Positions 16,031 to 25,633 of a DNA stretch of 64,000 bases are shown here, piece by piece (position 1 is the stretch's first letter; every line of letters begins with the position of its first letter). The notes beneath the pieces were generated by a model. It was not told the DNA's origin, searched no databases, and saw nothing but the letters and a program-made list of their open reading frames with translations. Source of the stretch: Terriglobia bacterium (GTDB taxonomy: Bacteria > Acidobacteriota > Terriglobia > Terriglobales > Acidobacteriaceae). Location of the stretch: positions 62,001 through 126,000 of the forward strand of contig JAIQGF010000016.1 of assembly GCA_020072845.1 (NCBI GenBank). The letters run 5' to 3'. The translations under genes and the position numbers were made by a program.

Positions 16031-17110
16031 TCAATGTTCGGCGCGAATCAACTTGCACAACGCGTCTGTAGCTTCGCGCGTGCTGGCACGGCCACCCAGG
16101 TCGGGCGTCTTGGCGGTTGCGTTGGCCGCAAATTCCTCGATGGCACGCATCAGCGCCTTGGCCGCATCCGCCTCGCCCAGGTGCTCCAGCATCATCTGGA
16201 CGGACCACACCGTCCCCAAAGGATTTGCCAGCCCCTTGCCCGCAATGTCGGGGGCCGACCCATGGATCGCCTGGAACAGGCTGGGATATTTCCGCTCGGG
16301 ATTCAGATTCGCGCTCGGAGCAATGCCCATGCTGCCCGAGATGGCCGCGCCCAGGTCGGTCAGAATGTCTCCGAACAGGTTCGACGCAACCACCATGTCC
16401 AGGCTTTCCGGCTTGGACACGAAGCGCGCGCACAGCGAGTCCACCAACTGCTGTTCATGGGCAATGTCGGCGTACTGCGCCGCCACGCCGGCGAAGACTT
16501 CGTCCCAGAACACCATGTTGTACTGCATGGCATTCGATTTGGTGGCGCTGGTCACCTTCTTGCGCCCGTTGGCACGCGCATATTCGAATGCATAGCGGAT
16601 CACGCGCTCGGTGCCGTGGCGGGTGTGCACGCTGCTTTGGATGGCGACCTCGTCGGCCGTCCCGCGATGCACCCGCCCGCCAACCCCGGCGTATTCGCCC
16701 TCGGCGTTCTCGCGCACGCAGACCATGTCGATGTCCTGGGGAGACTTGCCCGCGAGCGGCGTCCTGATCCCTGCCAGCAGCCGCATGGGGCGCAGGTTGA
16801 TGTACTGATCGAATCCCTGCCGGATGGGCAACAGCAGTCCCCACAGCGTAATGTGGTCGGGCACGCGCGGGTCGCCCACCGGCCCCAGCAGGATGGCGTC
16901 GAAGCCGCCGCGCTCCAATTGCTGCATGCCGTCGCGCGGCATCATCGCGCCCTCGCGCAGGTAGCGCGCCGTTCCCCACTCAAACACCTGCGTCTCGAAA
17001 TTGAACGACGCTTGCCTTTCTGCCACGGCGCGCAGCACCTGTAGTCCGGCGGGAATGACCTCGGCGCCGATTCCGTCTCCCGGCAGCACGGCGAACCTGA
17101 AATTTCTCAT
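16031..17110 (-). CDS. Tartrate/D-malate-type decarboxylating dehydrogenase
   Basis: A 359-residue member of the isocitrate/isopropylmalate dehydrogenase superfamily. It begins FAVLPGDGIGAEV, has NLRPMRLL for substrate binding, RENAEGEYAGVGGRVHRGT, the KSNAMQYN lysine segment, and SNLFGDILTDLGAAISGSMG with the metal-binding Asp residues, then HGSAPDIAGKGLANP at the cofactor site. The RENAEGEY and RVHRGT segments resemble tartrate dehydrogenase/D-malate dehydrogenase more than LeuB. It would oxidise a 2-hydroxy acid with NAD and a divalent metal. The chosen start at 17110 removes an 8-residue extension. No leu genes are adjacent, in line with a non-biosynthetic role. Confidence 0.8.
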   Translation of the reverse strand: MRNFRFAVLPGDGIGAEVIPAGLQVLRAVAERQASFNFETQVFEWGTARYLREGAMMPRDGMQQLERGGFDAILLGPVGDPRVPDHITLWGLLLPIRQGFDQYINLRPMRLLAGIRTPLAGKSPQDIDMVCVRENAEGEYAGVGGRVHRGTADEVAIQSSVHTRHGTERVIRYAFEYARANGRKKVTSATKSNAMQYNMVFWDEVFAGVAAQYADIAHEQQLVDSLCARFVSKPESLDMVVASNLFGDILTDLGAAISGSMGIAPSANLNPERKYPSLFQAIHGSAPDIAGKGLANPLGTVWSVQMMLEHLGEADAAKALMRAIEEFAANATAKTPDLGGRASTREATDALCKLIRAEH

Positions 17111-17163
17111 GCTTACAGTATCTTCGCAAGGCAAACTGGCCGCAACATATCGAGATTGCTTGG

Positions 17164-18843
17164 TTATCGCTGCGAACCACTCGCCTCCTGCCTGTTGCCG
17201 GCTGCGATCGCGCTCGCCGAGTTGCTTGCCAGCACGGTGCGGGCACGCGCAAGCTCCGGCCGGTCGGAGTGCGCATTAGCGCAGTTTTTCAGCAGGGTTG
17301 CGTAATAAGAATTCGCCGTTGCCGGTTGCCCTGCCAGTTCGGCGGCCCGCGCGGCGCCGTAGAGCCCGTTGAAGCGGTTGGGGTCGACCTTCATGGATTG
17401 TTCGTACTCCGCCAGCGCCTCCTGGGGGCGGTTCAATTCCAGAAGCATGTTGGCGAGCATCTCGCGCGCGGGGATGTCGGTCTCGTCCTTGCCCTGGGCG
17501 TCCTGCCGGTCGGCAGCGCGACGCATCAGGCGAACCGCTTCGTCATTCTTCTTGTCCGCGAAGGCGGCCCAGGCACTGATTTCGTCGCGCGGCACGCCGG
17601 CAAGCAGTTCGGCCAAGTAGGCCTGGTTCGACTTGCGCACCGATTCGAGAAGCAAATCGTATTGCTCCAGGGCCTTCCGTGCGCCGTCGGCGTCGTGCCG
17701 GTGGCCGGCGCCGATGCCGCGCGCCCAAAAACTGGTGAGCTGGTCGAGGGGTTTGGCATCCGCCGGGGGTTGCAGGGCCGCTGCGTCCGCCCAGTGGTGC
17801 ATCTCGAGCGCATACAGGGCCGGGAATTCGGTCATCGCGTAACCGGTATGGTCCGCCATCGTGTCGTGCGCGTGCCCGGCCTTGATTTCCGCAACGGTGT
17901 TCGCCAAGTCATCCACGATCTGCCTGGCCGACTGATCTTCACCCACCTGCAAGTAGGCGTAGATCAGGAAATCCATGGCGTGCAACTGATGGGAAGCGCC
18001 GCCCATGTGCATGGCGGCGGACTGGCGAGTCAGAGCGACGGAGGTGAGGTTGGACTGGATGTCCTCCTGCCACAGGCCCAGCCGGGCGAAGATATGCGAC
18101 GGCATGTGGACCGCGTGCGGCGAAGACGAGGCGATGTGCGCATACCGGCGCGCCGCCTCCAGGCCCATGGGGGCCATCTGCGGCGAGTCGCACGCATGAA
18201 TGATGTAGTGCGCCAGCCCCGGATGCGTGGGATTCTCGCGGAAGAGGGGCATGAGCACGGCAACCGCTTTCTTCCGTTCGACGAACTTGGTGTCGTCGAG
18301 AGGCGCGGCTGCCAACAGCGATAAGGCGTAGAACGCGCCCGCTTCATGATCACTCGGATAGCGGGCGTACAGCTTCTCCATCGCCTCGGCGTACGCCGTG
18401 GCGCGTGCCTGGTGGTTCCGGGTGGCATAGTCGCGGTAGAACACGGCAAGGGCATTGATGTAGCCGCGCTCGCGATCGGTTTTGGCGCCGATTGACTGCG
18501 CTTTCTGGATCTCCTCCCAGCCGTGTTTCAGCACCGGTTCCTGTGGGCGGTCCCAAAGCTGGTGGTAGAGGCTGAGCGCGACACCCCAGTGCGCCATGGC
18601 ACACCGGGGGTCCTGCTGCGCGATGGCGGTGAACTGCTTCTCCGCCTCCTCGTACCAGAAGGAGTGCATCAGCGCCACAGCGCGTTCGAACGGCTTCTGC
18701 GCTGCGGGTGTACAGGAAATTGGGAAGGAAACCGTGCCCAGTTGCTCGGCCGCGTCGTGGTGGCCGTGATGTTCGTCATCGGCGAAAGCACCAGGCAGGC
18801 AAACCAGGCAAATGAGCAGAAGGAACCAAGTAAATCGTTTCAC
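17164..18843 (-). CDS. Exported TPR-repeat protein
   Basis: A 559-residue protein with a signal peptide (MKRFTWFLLLICLVCLPGAFA), a His-rich start (DDEHHGHHD) and TPR-like helices throughout, for example FWYEEAEKQFTAIAQQDPRCAMAHWGVALS and NRPQEALAEYEQSMKVDPNRFNGLYGAARAAELAG. Several conserved His residues (HYIIHACD, HAVHMPSHIF, MHMGGASHQLHAMDF) are unusual for a simple scaffold and suggest metal binding. I know this architecture as a common unnamed family in Acidobacteriota and Bacteroidota; its function is not established. It lies 53 nt upstream of the dehydrogenase start, on the opposite side from the tRNA. Confidence 0.75.
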   Translation of the reverse strand: MKRFTWFLLLICLVCLPGAFADDEHHGHHDAAEQLGTVSFPISCTPAAQKPFERAVALMHSFWYEEAEKQFTAIAQQDPRCAMAHWGVALSLYHQLWDRPQEPVLKHGWEEIQKAQSIGAKTDRERGYINALAVFYRDYATRNHQARATAYAEAMEKLYARYPSDHEAGAFYALSLLAAAPLDDTKFVERKKAVAVLMPLFRENPTHPGLAHYIIHACDSPQMAPMGLEAARRYAHIASSSPHAVHMPSHIFARLGLWQEDIQSNLTSVALTRQSAAMHMGGASHQLHAMDFLIYAYLQVGEDQSARQIVDDLANTVAEIKAGHAHDTMADHTGYAMTEFPALYALEMHHWADAAALQPPADAKPLDQLTSFWARGIGAGHRHDADGARKALEQYDLLLESVRKSNQAYLAELLAGVPRDEISAWAAFADKKNDEAVRLMRRAADRQDAQGKDETDIPAREMLANMLLELNRPQEALAEYEQSMKVDPNRFNGLYGAARAAELAGQPATANSYYATLLKNCANAHSDRPELARARTVLASNSASAIAAGNRQEASGSQR

Positions 18844-18920
18844 GCGTCACCCCACAGTTCCACCGAGTGTAGCGGTGTGTCCGGCGGCGCGTCAACGGCA
18901 CGTCAGCGATCGGCTAATCT

Positions 18921-18998
18921 TGGCGTCCCCGGCGGGATTCGAACCCGCGTTACCGCCGTGAAAGGGCGATGTCCTAGGCCGGGCTAGACGACGGGGAC
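18921..18998 (-). tRNA. tRNA-Glu (anticodon TTC)
   Basis: Read on the minus strand, the acceptor strands GTCCCCG and CGGGGAC pair over 7 bp, the anticodon stem is CGCC/GGCG with loop CTTTCAC (anticodon TTC), the T-arm is GCGGGTTCGAATCCCGC, and the CCA end is encoded (TGG at 18921-18923). All stems close, so the gene looks functional. It stands alone between the TPR gene and an unknown gene on the other strand. Confidence 0.95.
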
Positions 18999-19130
18999 GC
19001 TTGCTGGGCGGGAAATTCCTGCCGAACCATTCATCGTAGCAGTCCATTTCTTCCACTGTCAAAGCTTCACCGGTCCGCGCAGCCGGTCGTCCGTGGCGCA
19101 AGTCGCTCAGCGCCATCTAAAATAGTCGGC

Positions 19131-19724
19131 ATGGCCGACCCGCTCTATCTCAGCCTCTGGTTCCCGCGCTTCCGTGAATCCGACATCATGCCGCGCCTGC
19201 TCTCGGTGGTGCGCCAGTTCTTGTTTTCGGCCTCGCGGCCCGGGGTGACTGAGGTCGCCGTGCACCCCGTCTCCTGGAGCGAGCCGACCATCCTGGAACG
19301 CCGTTTTCACCCCGGGATCGACCCCGAGCAGGCCATCGCCATCGTCGCCGACATGCTGCACGACGATCACGCCTATCTGCTGGAAGGCTACTGGGACCTG
19401 TGGGTGCAGCCGGAAGGCAGCGCCGAGTGGATCGTCGAACCGCGCCAGGTGAAGTTCATCGCCCACGGACTGGAATTCGACGAAGGGACCTACCAGGAGA
19501 GCGGTCACATTCAGGTGGACTTCGGACTCGACACGCCCTTCCTCTTCGAGGGCGTTGACCTCACCGAAGTCTCAGAGCCGCGCATTCGCGCCAACGTTCA
19601 GAAGCTGATCAACTTCAGCAACGCCGTGGAGAAGAACTGCGGCGTCACCGGCCGCGTGCTGTGGTCCGAATCCGAGGAAAACCTGGCGCAAAAACTCATC
19701 GCCCGCCTGCAGAAAACGCACTAA
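19131..19724 (+). CDS. Conserved hypothetical cytosolic protein
   Basis: A 197-residue soluble protein without signal peptide or membrane helix. It starts MADPLYLSLWFPRFRESDIM and carries a compact acidic profile with a conserved-looking segment YWDLWVQPEGSAEWIVEPRQVKFIAHGLEFDE. I do not recognise the family. Its stop is followed after 2 nt by the left arm of repeat module R2, and the gene beyond is convergent. A real gene is likely from its codon use and length, but no function can be offered. Confidence 0.6.
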   Translation: MADPLYLSLWFPRFRESDIMPRLLSVVRQFLFSASRPGVTEVAVHPVSWSEPTILERRFHPGIDPEQAIAIVADMLHDDHAYLLEGYWDLWVQPEGSAEWIVEPRQVKFIAHGLEFDEGTYQESGHIQVDFGLDTPFLFEGVDLTEVSEPRIRANVQKLINFSNAVEKNCGVTGRVLWSESEENLAQKLIARLQKTH

Positions 19725-19726
19725 CC

Positions 19727-19901
19727 AGTTGTGAGTTGTGAGTTGGGAGCCGATCGGATCAGGGGATCGGCACGTAGCGCAAACAAACAGGAAATGTCAT
19801 TCCGAACGCAACGAGGCATCTCTTTTCAAGCGCCGCTGCTCGGGGCCTGCAGCTTTCCACTAATTTCACTCACAACTCCGAACTCACAACTCAAAACTCG
19901 C
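19727..19901. repeat. Repeat module R2: heptad arms between convergent stops
   Basis: The left arm (19727-19750) reads TTGTGAG, TTGTGAG, TTGGGAG. The right arm (19867-19900) reads AACTCCG, AACTCAC, AACTCAA, AACTCG, the reverse complement. The left arm begins 3 nt after one stop and the right arm abuts the stop of the convergent gene at 19901. The centre contains a TGTCATTCC-type sequence that partly resembles the core of module R4. Confidence 0.8.
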
Positions 19902-20356
19902 TACCAGTCCAGCAGCGCGTTGTCCACCGGACACCGGGTGCCCCGCTTGCGGTTGTCGCCGCCGGCGATGCGCGGCGGCGCGCTGTTCACGATGCGCACC
20001 ACCGCATCGGAATCGAACGGAAGGTCCGGTGTGGCCAGGTCTTTCTTGTTGTCCTGCGCCTCGCGCAAGGTGATCGCGATGTTGGCGCCGTCCACCTTGC
20101 CGGGATAGGTCTTCCAGCCTTCCTTGGCCGTCACCATGAACTTATCGAAGCCGCGCTGGGCCGTGTTTTCAATGTCCACGCGCGATCGCGCGCTCAGGCT
20201 CTTCACCTGGATGGTTCCACTCGATCCCTTGGGGAAATTCACCAGGATTTTGTCGCCGTTGTCCAGCAGCAGGAAATCCTTCTGCGTCATTTGCGCCGAC
20301 ATCATCACCACCGCCAAAAGAACGGCCGTCACACATAGCACGACTCTCGCCTTCAT
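19901..20356 (-). CDS. Exported hypothetical protein
   Basis: A 151-residue protein with a signal peptide (VVLCVTAVLLAVVMMSAQ) and a small mature domain that begins KDFLLLDNGDKILVNFPKGSSGTIQVKSLSARSRVDIENTAQ, likely a beta-sandwich. It contains one Cys near the C-terminus. I do not recognise a family. The stop codon abuts the right arm of repeat module R2. Confidence 0.6.
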   Translation of the reverse strand: MKARVVLCVTAVLLAVVMMSAQMTQKDFLLLDNGDKILVNFPKGSSGTIQVKSLSARSRVDIENTAQRGFDKFMVTAKEGWKTYPGKVDGANIAITLREAQDNKKDLATPDLPFDSDAVVRIVNSAPPRIAGGDNRKRGTRCPVDNALLDW

Positions 20357-20445
20357 TCAGGCCCTCCGAATCCTCTTCCCTGAATCCTACAACAGAATTC
20401 CGCCGCGCTGAATTCATCTCGCCGCACGGTGCAATTCCATTCTGG

Positions 20446-20472
20446 AAAAAAGGCCCGGTCGATGACCGAGCC
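20446..20472 (-). terminator. Rho-independent terminator after ppdK
   Basis: On the minus strand GGCTCGGTC and GACCGGGCC pair with a 3-nt loop, followed by TTTTTT. It lies 29 nt after the ppdK stop, with heptad repeat arm R3 between. Confidence 0.85.
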
Positions 20473-20480
20473 TCTCTTCC

Positions 20481-20503
20481 TGAAGCCTGCAGCCTGCAGC
20501 CTA
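20481..20503 (-). repeat. Repeat arm R3 (CCTGCAG heptads) overlapping the ppdK stop
   Basis: Tandem units CCTGAAG/CCTGCAG/CCTGCAG/CCTATTT run to the edge of ppdK, and the ppdK stop codon (CTA on the plus strand, 20501-20503) is inside the last degenerate unit. No inverted partner arm is evident. Confidence 0.7.
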
Positions 20504-23245
20504 TTTCGTTCTACCCGCCTCCGCTCCCAGCTTTTCGCCGGCCGCGGCCTGGGCCGCCGCCAGACGCGCCGTGAGCACGCGGTACGGAGAGCAGGAAACG
20601 TAGTCCATCCCGACCAGGTAGCAGAACTCCACCGAGGCCGGCTCGCCGCCGTGCTCGCCGCAGATTCCGACTTCCAGGTTGGGCCGTGTCTTGCGCCCGC
20701 GCTCGATGCCCATCCGCACCAAATCGCCCACGCCCTCGCGATCGATAACCTGGAACGGGTCCTGCTTCAGGATCCCCTCCGACACGTACTTGGGCAGGAA
20801 CTTGTTGATGTCATCGCGCGAGAAGCCATACGTGGTCTGCGTCAGGTCGTTGGTGCCGAAGCTGAAGAACTCGGCTTCCTGCGCGATCTTGTCCGCCACC
20901 ACGCACGCGCGCGGCAACTCGATCATCGTGCCAACCAGGTAGTGCACCTTGCGTTCTTTCTCCGCGAACACTTCCTCGGCGACGCGGCGGCAGATGGCAG
21001 CCTGGTGCTCCATCTCCTTCAGCGTGCTGGTGAGCGGGATCATGATTTCGGCGTGCGTCTTCACGCCTTCCTTCTCCACCTGCACCGCCGCCTCGATGAT
21101 GGCGCGCGCCTGCATCTCCGTGACCTCCGGCAGAGCAATGCCCAACCGGCAGCCGCGGAAGCCCAGCATCGGGTTGAACTCGTGCAGTTCTTCCACGCGC
21201 GCCAGGATCTTGCGCAGCTCTTTCAGCTTGGGAGATTTCGGCTTGGTCGCTTCCAGCACCGCGATCTCCACCATCAGCTCTTCGCGCTTGGGCAGGAACT
21301 CGTGCAGCGGCGGATCGAGCAGGCGGATGGTCACCGGCAGCCCTTCCATCGCCCGGAACAGCCCGGCGAAGTCCGCGCGCTGCATGGGCAGCAGCTTCTT
21401 CAGCGCGGCGCGCCGGTCTTTCTCGTTGTTGGCGAGAATCATGGCGCGCATGTGCGGAATGCGGTCTTCGGCGAAGAACATGTGCTCGGTGCGGCACAGC
21501 CCGATTCCCTCCGCCCCGAAGGCACGCGCCTGGATGGCGTCGCGCGGAATATCGGCATTGGCGCGCACCCCCAGCTTGCGGTACGGCTCGCTCCAGCTCA
21601 GCAGGGTTTGCAGCTCGGGATCGTCCACCGACGCCGCCACCGTGTTCAGCCGGCCTTTGATCACGCGCCCGGTGGTGCCATCCAGCGAGATCCAGTCGCC
21701 TTCGTGGAACACCTGCCCATCGACGTGCATCTCCTTCTTGCTCTCGTGAACCTGGATTTCGCCCGCGCCCACGATGCCGCACTTGCCCATGCCGCGCGTG
21801 ACCACGGCCGCGTGGCTGGTCATGCCGCCGCGCGAGGTCAGAATGCCCACCGCTACTTCCATGCCGTGGATGTCTTCCGGCGTGGTCTCGCCGCGCACCA
21901 GGATCACCGGGTTCTTTTTCTTGCCCGTGCCCGCCTTCACCACCGCTTCGTCGGCGGTGAACACGATCTGGCCCACGGCCGCGCCCGGCGACGCCGGCAG
22001 CCCCGTGGCCAGCACTACGACGTTCACGCCCTTCTCGTCCAGCCGCGGAACCAGGAAGTCGTACAACTGGTTCGGCTCGACGCGCATGAACCCCTCTTCC
22101 TTGGTGATCAGCCCTTCGTTCACCATCTGGAGCGCCACCCGTACCGCGGCGCGCCCGGTCCGCTTGCCGTTGCGCGTCTGCAGCATGTAGAGCTTGCCGT
22201 CCTGGATGGTGAACTCGAAGTCCTGCATGTCCTTGTAGTGCGTTTCCAGCCGCGTGGTGATGTTGCGGAGCTGGTCGTACACCTTGGGCATGATCTTCTT
22301 CAGCTCGCCGATGTGCACCGGGGTGCGCACGCCGGACACCACGTCCTCGCCCTGCGCGTTCATCAGGAACTCGCCGTAAAACTCCTTGTCGCCGGTGGCG
22401 GGATTGCGCGTGAAGCCCACACCGGTGCCGCTGGTTTCGCCCAGGTTGCCGAAGACCATGGCCTGCACGTTGACCGCGGTGCCCAGGTTGTCGTCGATGT
22501 TGTTAATCCGGCGATAGTGCTTGGCGCGCTGGTTCATCCACGAGCGGAACACGGCGTCGCGCGCCATCACGAGCTGCTCTTTCGGCTCCTGCGGGAAGTC
22601 GCGCTTGGTGTGCTTCTTCACCACCTTCTTGTACTCGGCGATCACGTCCTTCAGCGCCGCGGCATCGAGGTCGGTGTCCAGCTTGGCTTTCTTCTTTTTC
22701 TTGATGCTCTCGAAGACCTCGTCAAATGCGGGTTTCGGGACTTCCAGCACCACGTTGCCGAACATCTGGATCAAGCGGCGATAGCTGTCGTAGGCGAAAC
22801 GCGGGTTGTTGCTGCGCTTGGCCAGCGCTTCCACCGACGTGTCGTTCAGGCCGAGGTTGAGAATGGTGTCCATCATGCCGGGCATGGAGAACTTGGCGCC
22901 CGAGCGCACGCTCACCAGCAGCGGATTTTTTCCCTCGCCCAGTTTTTGGCCCTGGATCTTCTCCAGACGCGCCAGCGCCTCGTTGGTCTGCCGGTCCATC
23001 TCCGGCGCAACCTGCCCGCGCATGTACTCGCGGCAGGCATCGGTTTGAATGGTGAATCCCGGCGGAACCGGCAGTGCGGCATTGGTCATCTCGGCCAGAC
23101 CGGCACCCTTGCCGCCCAGCTCGTCTTTCATCTTCCCGTTGCCGTCGGCCTTGCCTTCGCCGAAGAAGTAAACGTACTTGGTCGCGCCTGTTTGCGGAGT
23201 CGTCGCCATTTTTTCAGTCTCAACTTCCATCGTGGGAGTGCTCAT
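20501..23245 (-). CDS. ppdK: Pyruvate, phosphate dikinase
   Basis: A 914-residue enzyme converting pyruvate, ATP and phosphate into phosphoenolpyruvate. The N-terminal ATP-grasp part shows YVYFFGEG, LGGKGAGLAEM and SVRSGAKFSMPGMMDT; the phosphohistidine segment is GGMTSHAAVVTRGMGK; the C-terminal PEP-binding barrel includes GIGLCRTEHMFF, MLGFRGCRLG and CGEHGGEPASVEF. The length is normal for the family. I placed the start at the ATG at 23245 (MSTPTMEVETEK) rather than the longer frame. It is the distal gene of recO-glyQ-glyS-ppdK, an order also known in Firmicutes, but a repeat-containing gap precedes it, so it may have its own promoter. It supports gluconeogenesis or reversible PPi-linked glycolysis. 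Confidence 0.95.
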   Translation of the reverse strand: MSTPTMEVETEKMATTPQTGATKYVYFFGEGKADGNGKMKDELGGKGAGLAEMTNAALPVPPGFTIQTDACREYMRGQVAPEMDRQTNEALARLEKIQGQKLGEGKNPLLVSVRSGAKFSMPGMMDTILNLGLNDTSVEALAKRSNNPRFAYDSYRRLIQMFGNVVLEVPKPAFDEVFESIKKKKKAKLDTDLDAAALKDVIAEYKKVVKKHTKRDFPQEPKEQLVMARDAVFRSWMNQRAKHYRRINNIDDNLGTAVNVQAMVFGNLGETSGTGVGFTRNPATGDKEFYGEFLMNAQGEDVVSGVRTPVHIGELKKIMPKVYDQLRNITTRLETHYKDMQDFEFTIQDGKLYMLQTRNGKRTGRAAVRVALQMVNEGLITKEEGFMRVEPNQLYDFLVPRLDEKGVNVVVLATGLPASPGAAVGQIVFTADEAVVKAGTGKKKNPVILVRGETTPEDIHGMEVAVGILTSRGGMTSHAAVVTRGMGKCGIVGAGEIQVHESKKEMHVDGQVFHEGDWISLDGTTGRVIKGRLNTVAASVDDPELQTLLSWSEPYRKLGVRANADIPRDAIQARAFGAEGIGLCRTEHMFFAEDRIPHMRAMILANNEKDRRAALKKLLPMQRADFAGLFRAMEGLPVTIRLLDPPLHEFLPKREELMVEIAVLEATKPKSPKLKELRKILARVEELHEFNPMLGFRGCRLGIALPEVTEMQARAIIEAAVQVEKEGVKTHAEIMIPLTSTLKEMEHQAAICRRVAEEVFAEKERKVHYLVGTMIELPRACVVADKIAQEAEFFSFGTNDLTQTTYGFSRDDINKFLPKYVSEGILKQDPFQVIDREGVGDLVRMGIERGRKTRPNLEVGICGEHGGEPASVEFCYLVGMDYVSCSPYRVLTARLAAAQAAAGEKLGAEAGRTK

Positions 23246-23310
23246 ATTCCATCCTTTTCTATTAAGCCGTATAAATTTCAGATCCCGCTGTTCACGAAAA
23301 CCAAAAACCC

Positions 23311-23403
23311 TTGTCATCCTGAGCGAGGCATCGGCCGCTTTTGCCGATGCCGAGTCGAAGGACCTTGCGTTTCCTCCGTGATCCTCCGTGCCCTCTGTGG
23401 TTA
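23311..23403 (-). repeat. Repeat R4: TGTCATCCTGAGCG motif plus 9-10-nt units at the glyS stop
   Basis: A TGTCATCCTGAGCG sequence at about 23312-23325 is followed by an inverted GCATCGGCC/GGCCGATGC-like pair, then CCTCCGTGA, CCTCCGTGC and CCTCTGTGG in tandem (23372-23400). The glyS stop (TTA on the plus strand, 23401-23403) is the edge of the last unit. The same last units recur at 34327-34360, 36074-36210 and 41375-41405. Confidence 0.75.
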
Positions 23404-25545
23404 CTTCTTCTCCGTCACGATCTCGGAAAAATCCGCGATCGTCGAAAACTCGTTGAGCAGCGATTGCAGCAGCGCCAGCCGGTTCGCCCGCACCCGCTCA
23501 TCTTCGACCATCACCATCACCTTGTCGAAGAACGTGTCCACCGCCGGCCGAATGGTCGCAATCTCTGCCAGCGCACTCGCGTAATCCCGGTTCTGCGACA
23601 ATTCGCGCACCCGCGGCGCCACCCGCTGCATCTCCTGCGCCAACGCCTTCTCCGGCGGATCGCTGAGCGCGGTAACATCAAGCGCGTCGCCAACCTTCTT
23701 CCCCGTCTCTTGCGCCTGCCGCAGAATATTCTTAATCCGCTTAAACGCCGCCGAAATGGCTTCGAAATCTTCCGACGGCCGCACTTTCGCGACTGCCTGC
23801 GCCCGCGCGACCACGTCCACCACATCATCAGCGCCCGCCGCGAGCACCGCGTTCACCACGTCGTATGCGAAACCAAGCGCGTCGCGCAGGTAGAACTCCA
23901 GCCGCTCCCGGAAGAACAACGATGTCTGAACTACTGTGCCAACTCGAACTGTAGTAACCGCCTTGTCCTCGGTGGTGCCGATCCTCTGCTCCGTCGTTGC
24001 CTTGCTGAACGCGTGCGTTCCCGCGAAAACATCACGGAAAGTGAGTGGCAGCTTGTGCTCTGCAATGATCTTAATGATCCCGTTCGCCTGCCTTCTCAGC
24101 GCAAACGGATCCTTCGAGCCGCTCGGAATCAGTCCCAGCGCGAACATTCCGGCGATTGAATCCGCTTTGTCCGCAATCGAGAGTACCGCGCCCTCAACGG
24201 TCCGCGGCACCGTGTCTTCCATGGACTCCGGCCTGTACTGATCGTAGATCGCGTCGCCGATCGCCGGATCCAGCCCCTGCGCCTTGGCGTACAATCCGCC
24301 CACGATTCCCTGCAGCTCGGTAAATTCCTTCACCAGCTCGGTGGTCAGGTCGGTCTTGGCCAGCAGCGCCGCCTTGTGCACGATCCCGGCACGCACCTTG
24401 ACGCCCGCATCTTCCAGCGTCTGCGAAATCTGGCTGGCGAGCTTCTGGACCCGCATGGTCTTGTCGAAATAGCTGCCAAGATCTTTCTGGAAGGTGACAT
24501 TCTTCAGCCGCTCCACCCGCTCGCGCAGCGGCTGCTTCTGGTCGGTGTCCCAGAAGAAGCGCGCGTCGTTGAAGCGCGCCCGCAGCACGCGCTCGTGCCC
24601 GTGCTGGATAATTCCCGTGGGATCGCCGTCGGTGTTGAGCACTGCCAGAAAATGCGCCGCCAGCTTTCCGGTCGCATCTTCGACCGCGAAATATTTCTGG
24701 TGGTCGCGCATCACCGTGACCAGCACCTCTTCCGGCAACGACAGGAACTCGCCCTCGAAATTTCCCAGGATGACGGACGGAAACTCGGTGAGGTTGACCA
24801 CCGTATCCAGCAGTTCTTTGTCTTCTCGCCAGCGCGCGCCCGCAACCGTGCGGCACGCCCGGTCCAGCTCTTTGCGGATCAGCGCCAGCCGATCCTCGCG
24901 TTTTGCGAACACGCCTGCTGCTTTGAGATCCGCCGCGTACGACGTGGGCGCCTTGACCTCAACATCGTGTCCCAGCAAACGGTGCCCGCACGATTTTCGA
25001 GCCGCCCTGATTCCCGCGTATTCCAGCGGCACTACCTGCTCTCCCAGCAGAGACACCATCCAGCGCACCGGGCGCACGAACCGCTCCGGCTTGCCCTCGC
25101 GCCAGTACATGTTCTTCGCCCAGTAGAGCGCGTTGATTTCCTTGGGCAGCGCCTCCGCCAGGATCTCCTGTGCGGTGCGCCCCTTGCGCGTTACCGTGGC
25201 TGCCAGGTATTCGCCCTTCGGCGTGGTGACGGACTTCAGTTGCGCCACATCGACATTCACTTTGCGCGCAAACGCCTGCGCCGCCGCGGTTGGCTGGCCG
25301 TCCTTGTAGGCGACCTTGACCGACGGCCCCAGCACCTGCTCTTCCGCATCCGCTTGTTTCTCGGCGATCCCGCGCGCCAGCACCGCCACACGGCGCGGCG
25401 TGGAATACGGCTCCACCTCCGGACTCTGCGCCAGCGACTCGCGCTCCAGCACGTCGGCGACGCGTTTGCGCAGCTCCGCCTCGGCGCCGTCAATCATGCG
25501 TGCCGGGATCTCTTCCAGTCCGATCTCAAGAAGGAAATCAGGCAT
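23401..25545 (-). CDS. glyS: Glycyl-tRNA synthetase, beta subunit
   Basis: A 714-residue protein, the normal length for the beta chain of the bacterial alpha2-beta2 GlyRS. It starts MPDFLLEIGLEEIPARMI, the family signature, and includes FVRPVRWMVSLL, EFPSVILGNFEGEFLSLPEEVL and RDHQKYFAVED, with an anticodon-binding-like C-terminus rich in Arg/Val. It acts with the alpha subunit encoded 88 nt upstream to charge tRNA-Gly. Repeat DNA abuts its stop. Confidence 0.95.
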   Translation of the reverse strand: MPDFLLEIGLEEIPARMIDGAEAELRKRVADVLERESLAQSPEVEPYSTPRRVAVLARGIAEKQADAEEQVLGPSVKVAYKDGQPTAAAQAFARKVNVDVAQLKSVTTPKGEYLAATVTRKGRTAQEILAEALPKEINALYWAKNMYWREGKPERFVRPVRWMVSLLGEQVVPLEYAGIRAARKSCGHRLLGHDVEVKAPTSYAADLKAAGVFAKREDRLALIRKELDRACRTVAGARWREDKELLDTVVNLTEFPSVILGNFEGEFLSLPEEVLVTVMRDHQKYFAVEDATGKLAAHFLAVLNTDGDPTGIIQHGHERVLRARFNDARFFWDTDQKQPLRERVERLKNVTFQKDLGSYFDKTMRVQKLASQISQTLEDAGVKVRAGIVHKAALLAKTDLTTELVKEFTELQGIVGGLYAKAQGLDPAIGDAIYDQYRPESMEDTVPRTVEGAVLSIADKADSIAGMFALGLIPSGSKDPFALRRQANGIIKIIAEHKLPLTFRDVFAGTHAFSKATTEQRIGTTEDKAVTTVRVGTVVQTSLFFRERLEFYLRDALGFAYDVVNAVLAAGADDVVDVVARAQAVAKVRPSEDFEAISAAFKRIKNILRQAQETGKKVGDALDVTALSDPPEKALAQEMQRVAPRVRELSQNRDYASALAEIATIRPAVDTFFDKVMVMVEDERVRANRLALLQSLLNEFSTIADFSEIVTEKK

Positions 25546-25633
25546 TATGCGAACCGCTTATTGTCCCACCTGCTTGCCAGACCGCGCGTGATGCAGGTCA
25601 CATCGAGGTGTAGCCCCGGACACGTCAAATCGT

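Noticed and set aside
20429-23584. A 1051-residue open frame on the plus strand over ppdK
   Set aside because: It is a shadow of ppdK, whose minus-strand protein carries all family motifs. The plus-strand frame has Arg/His/Leu-rich low-complexity composition typical of antisense GC-rich DNA.
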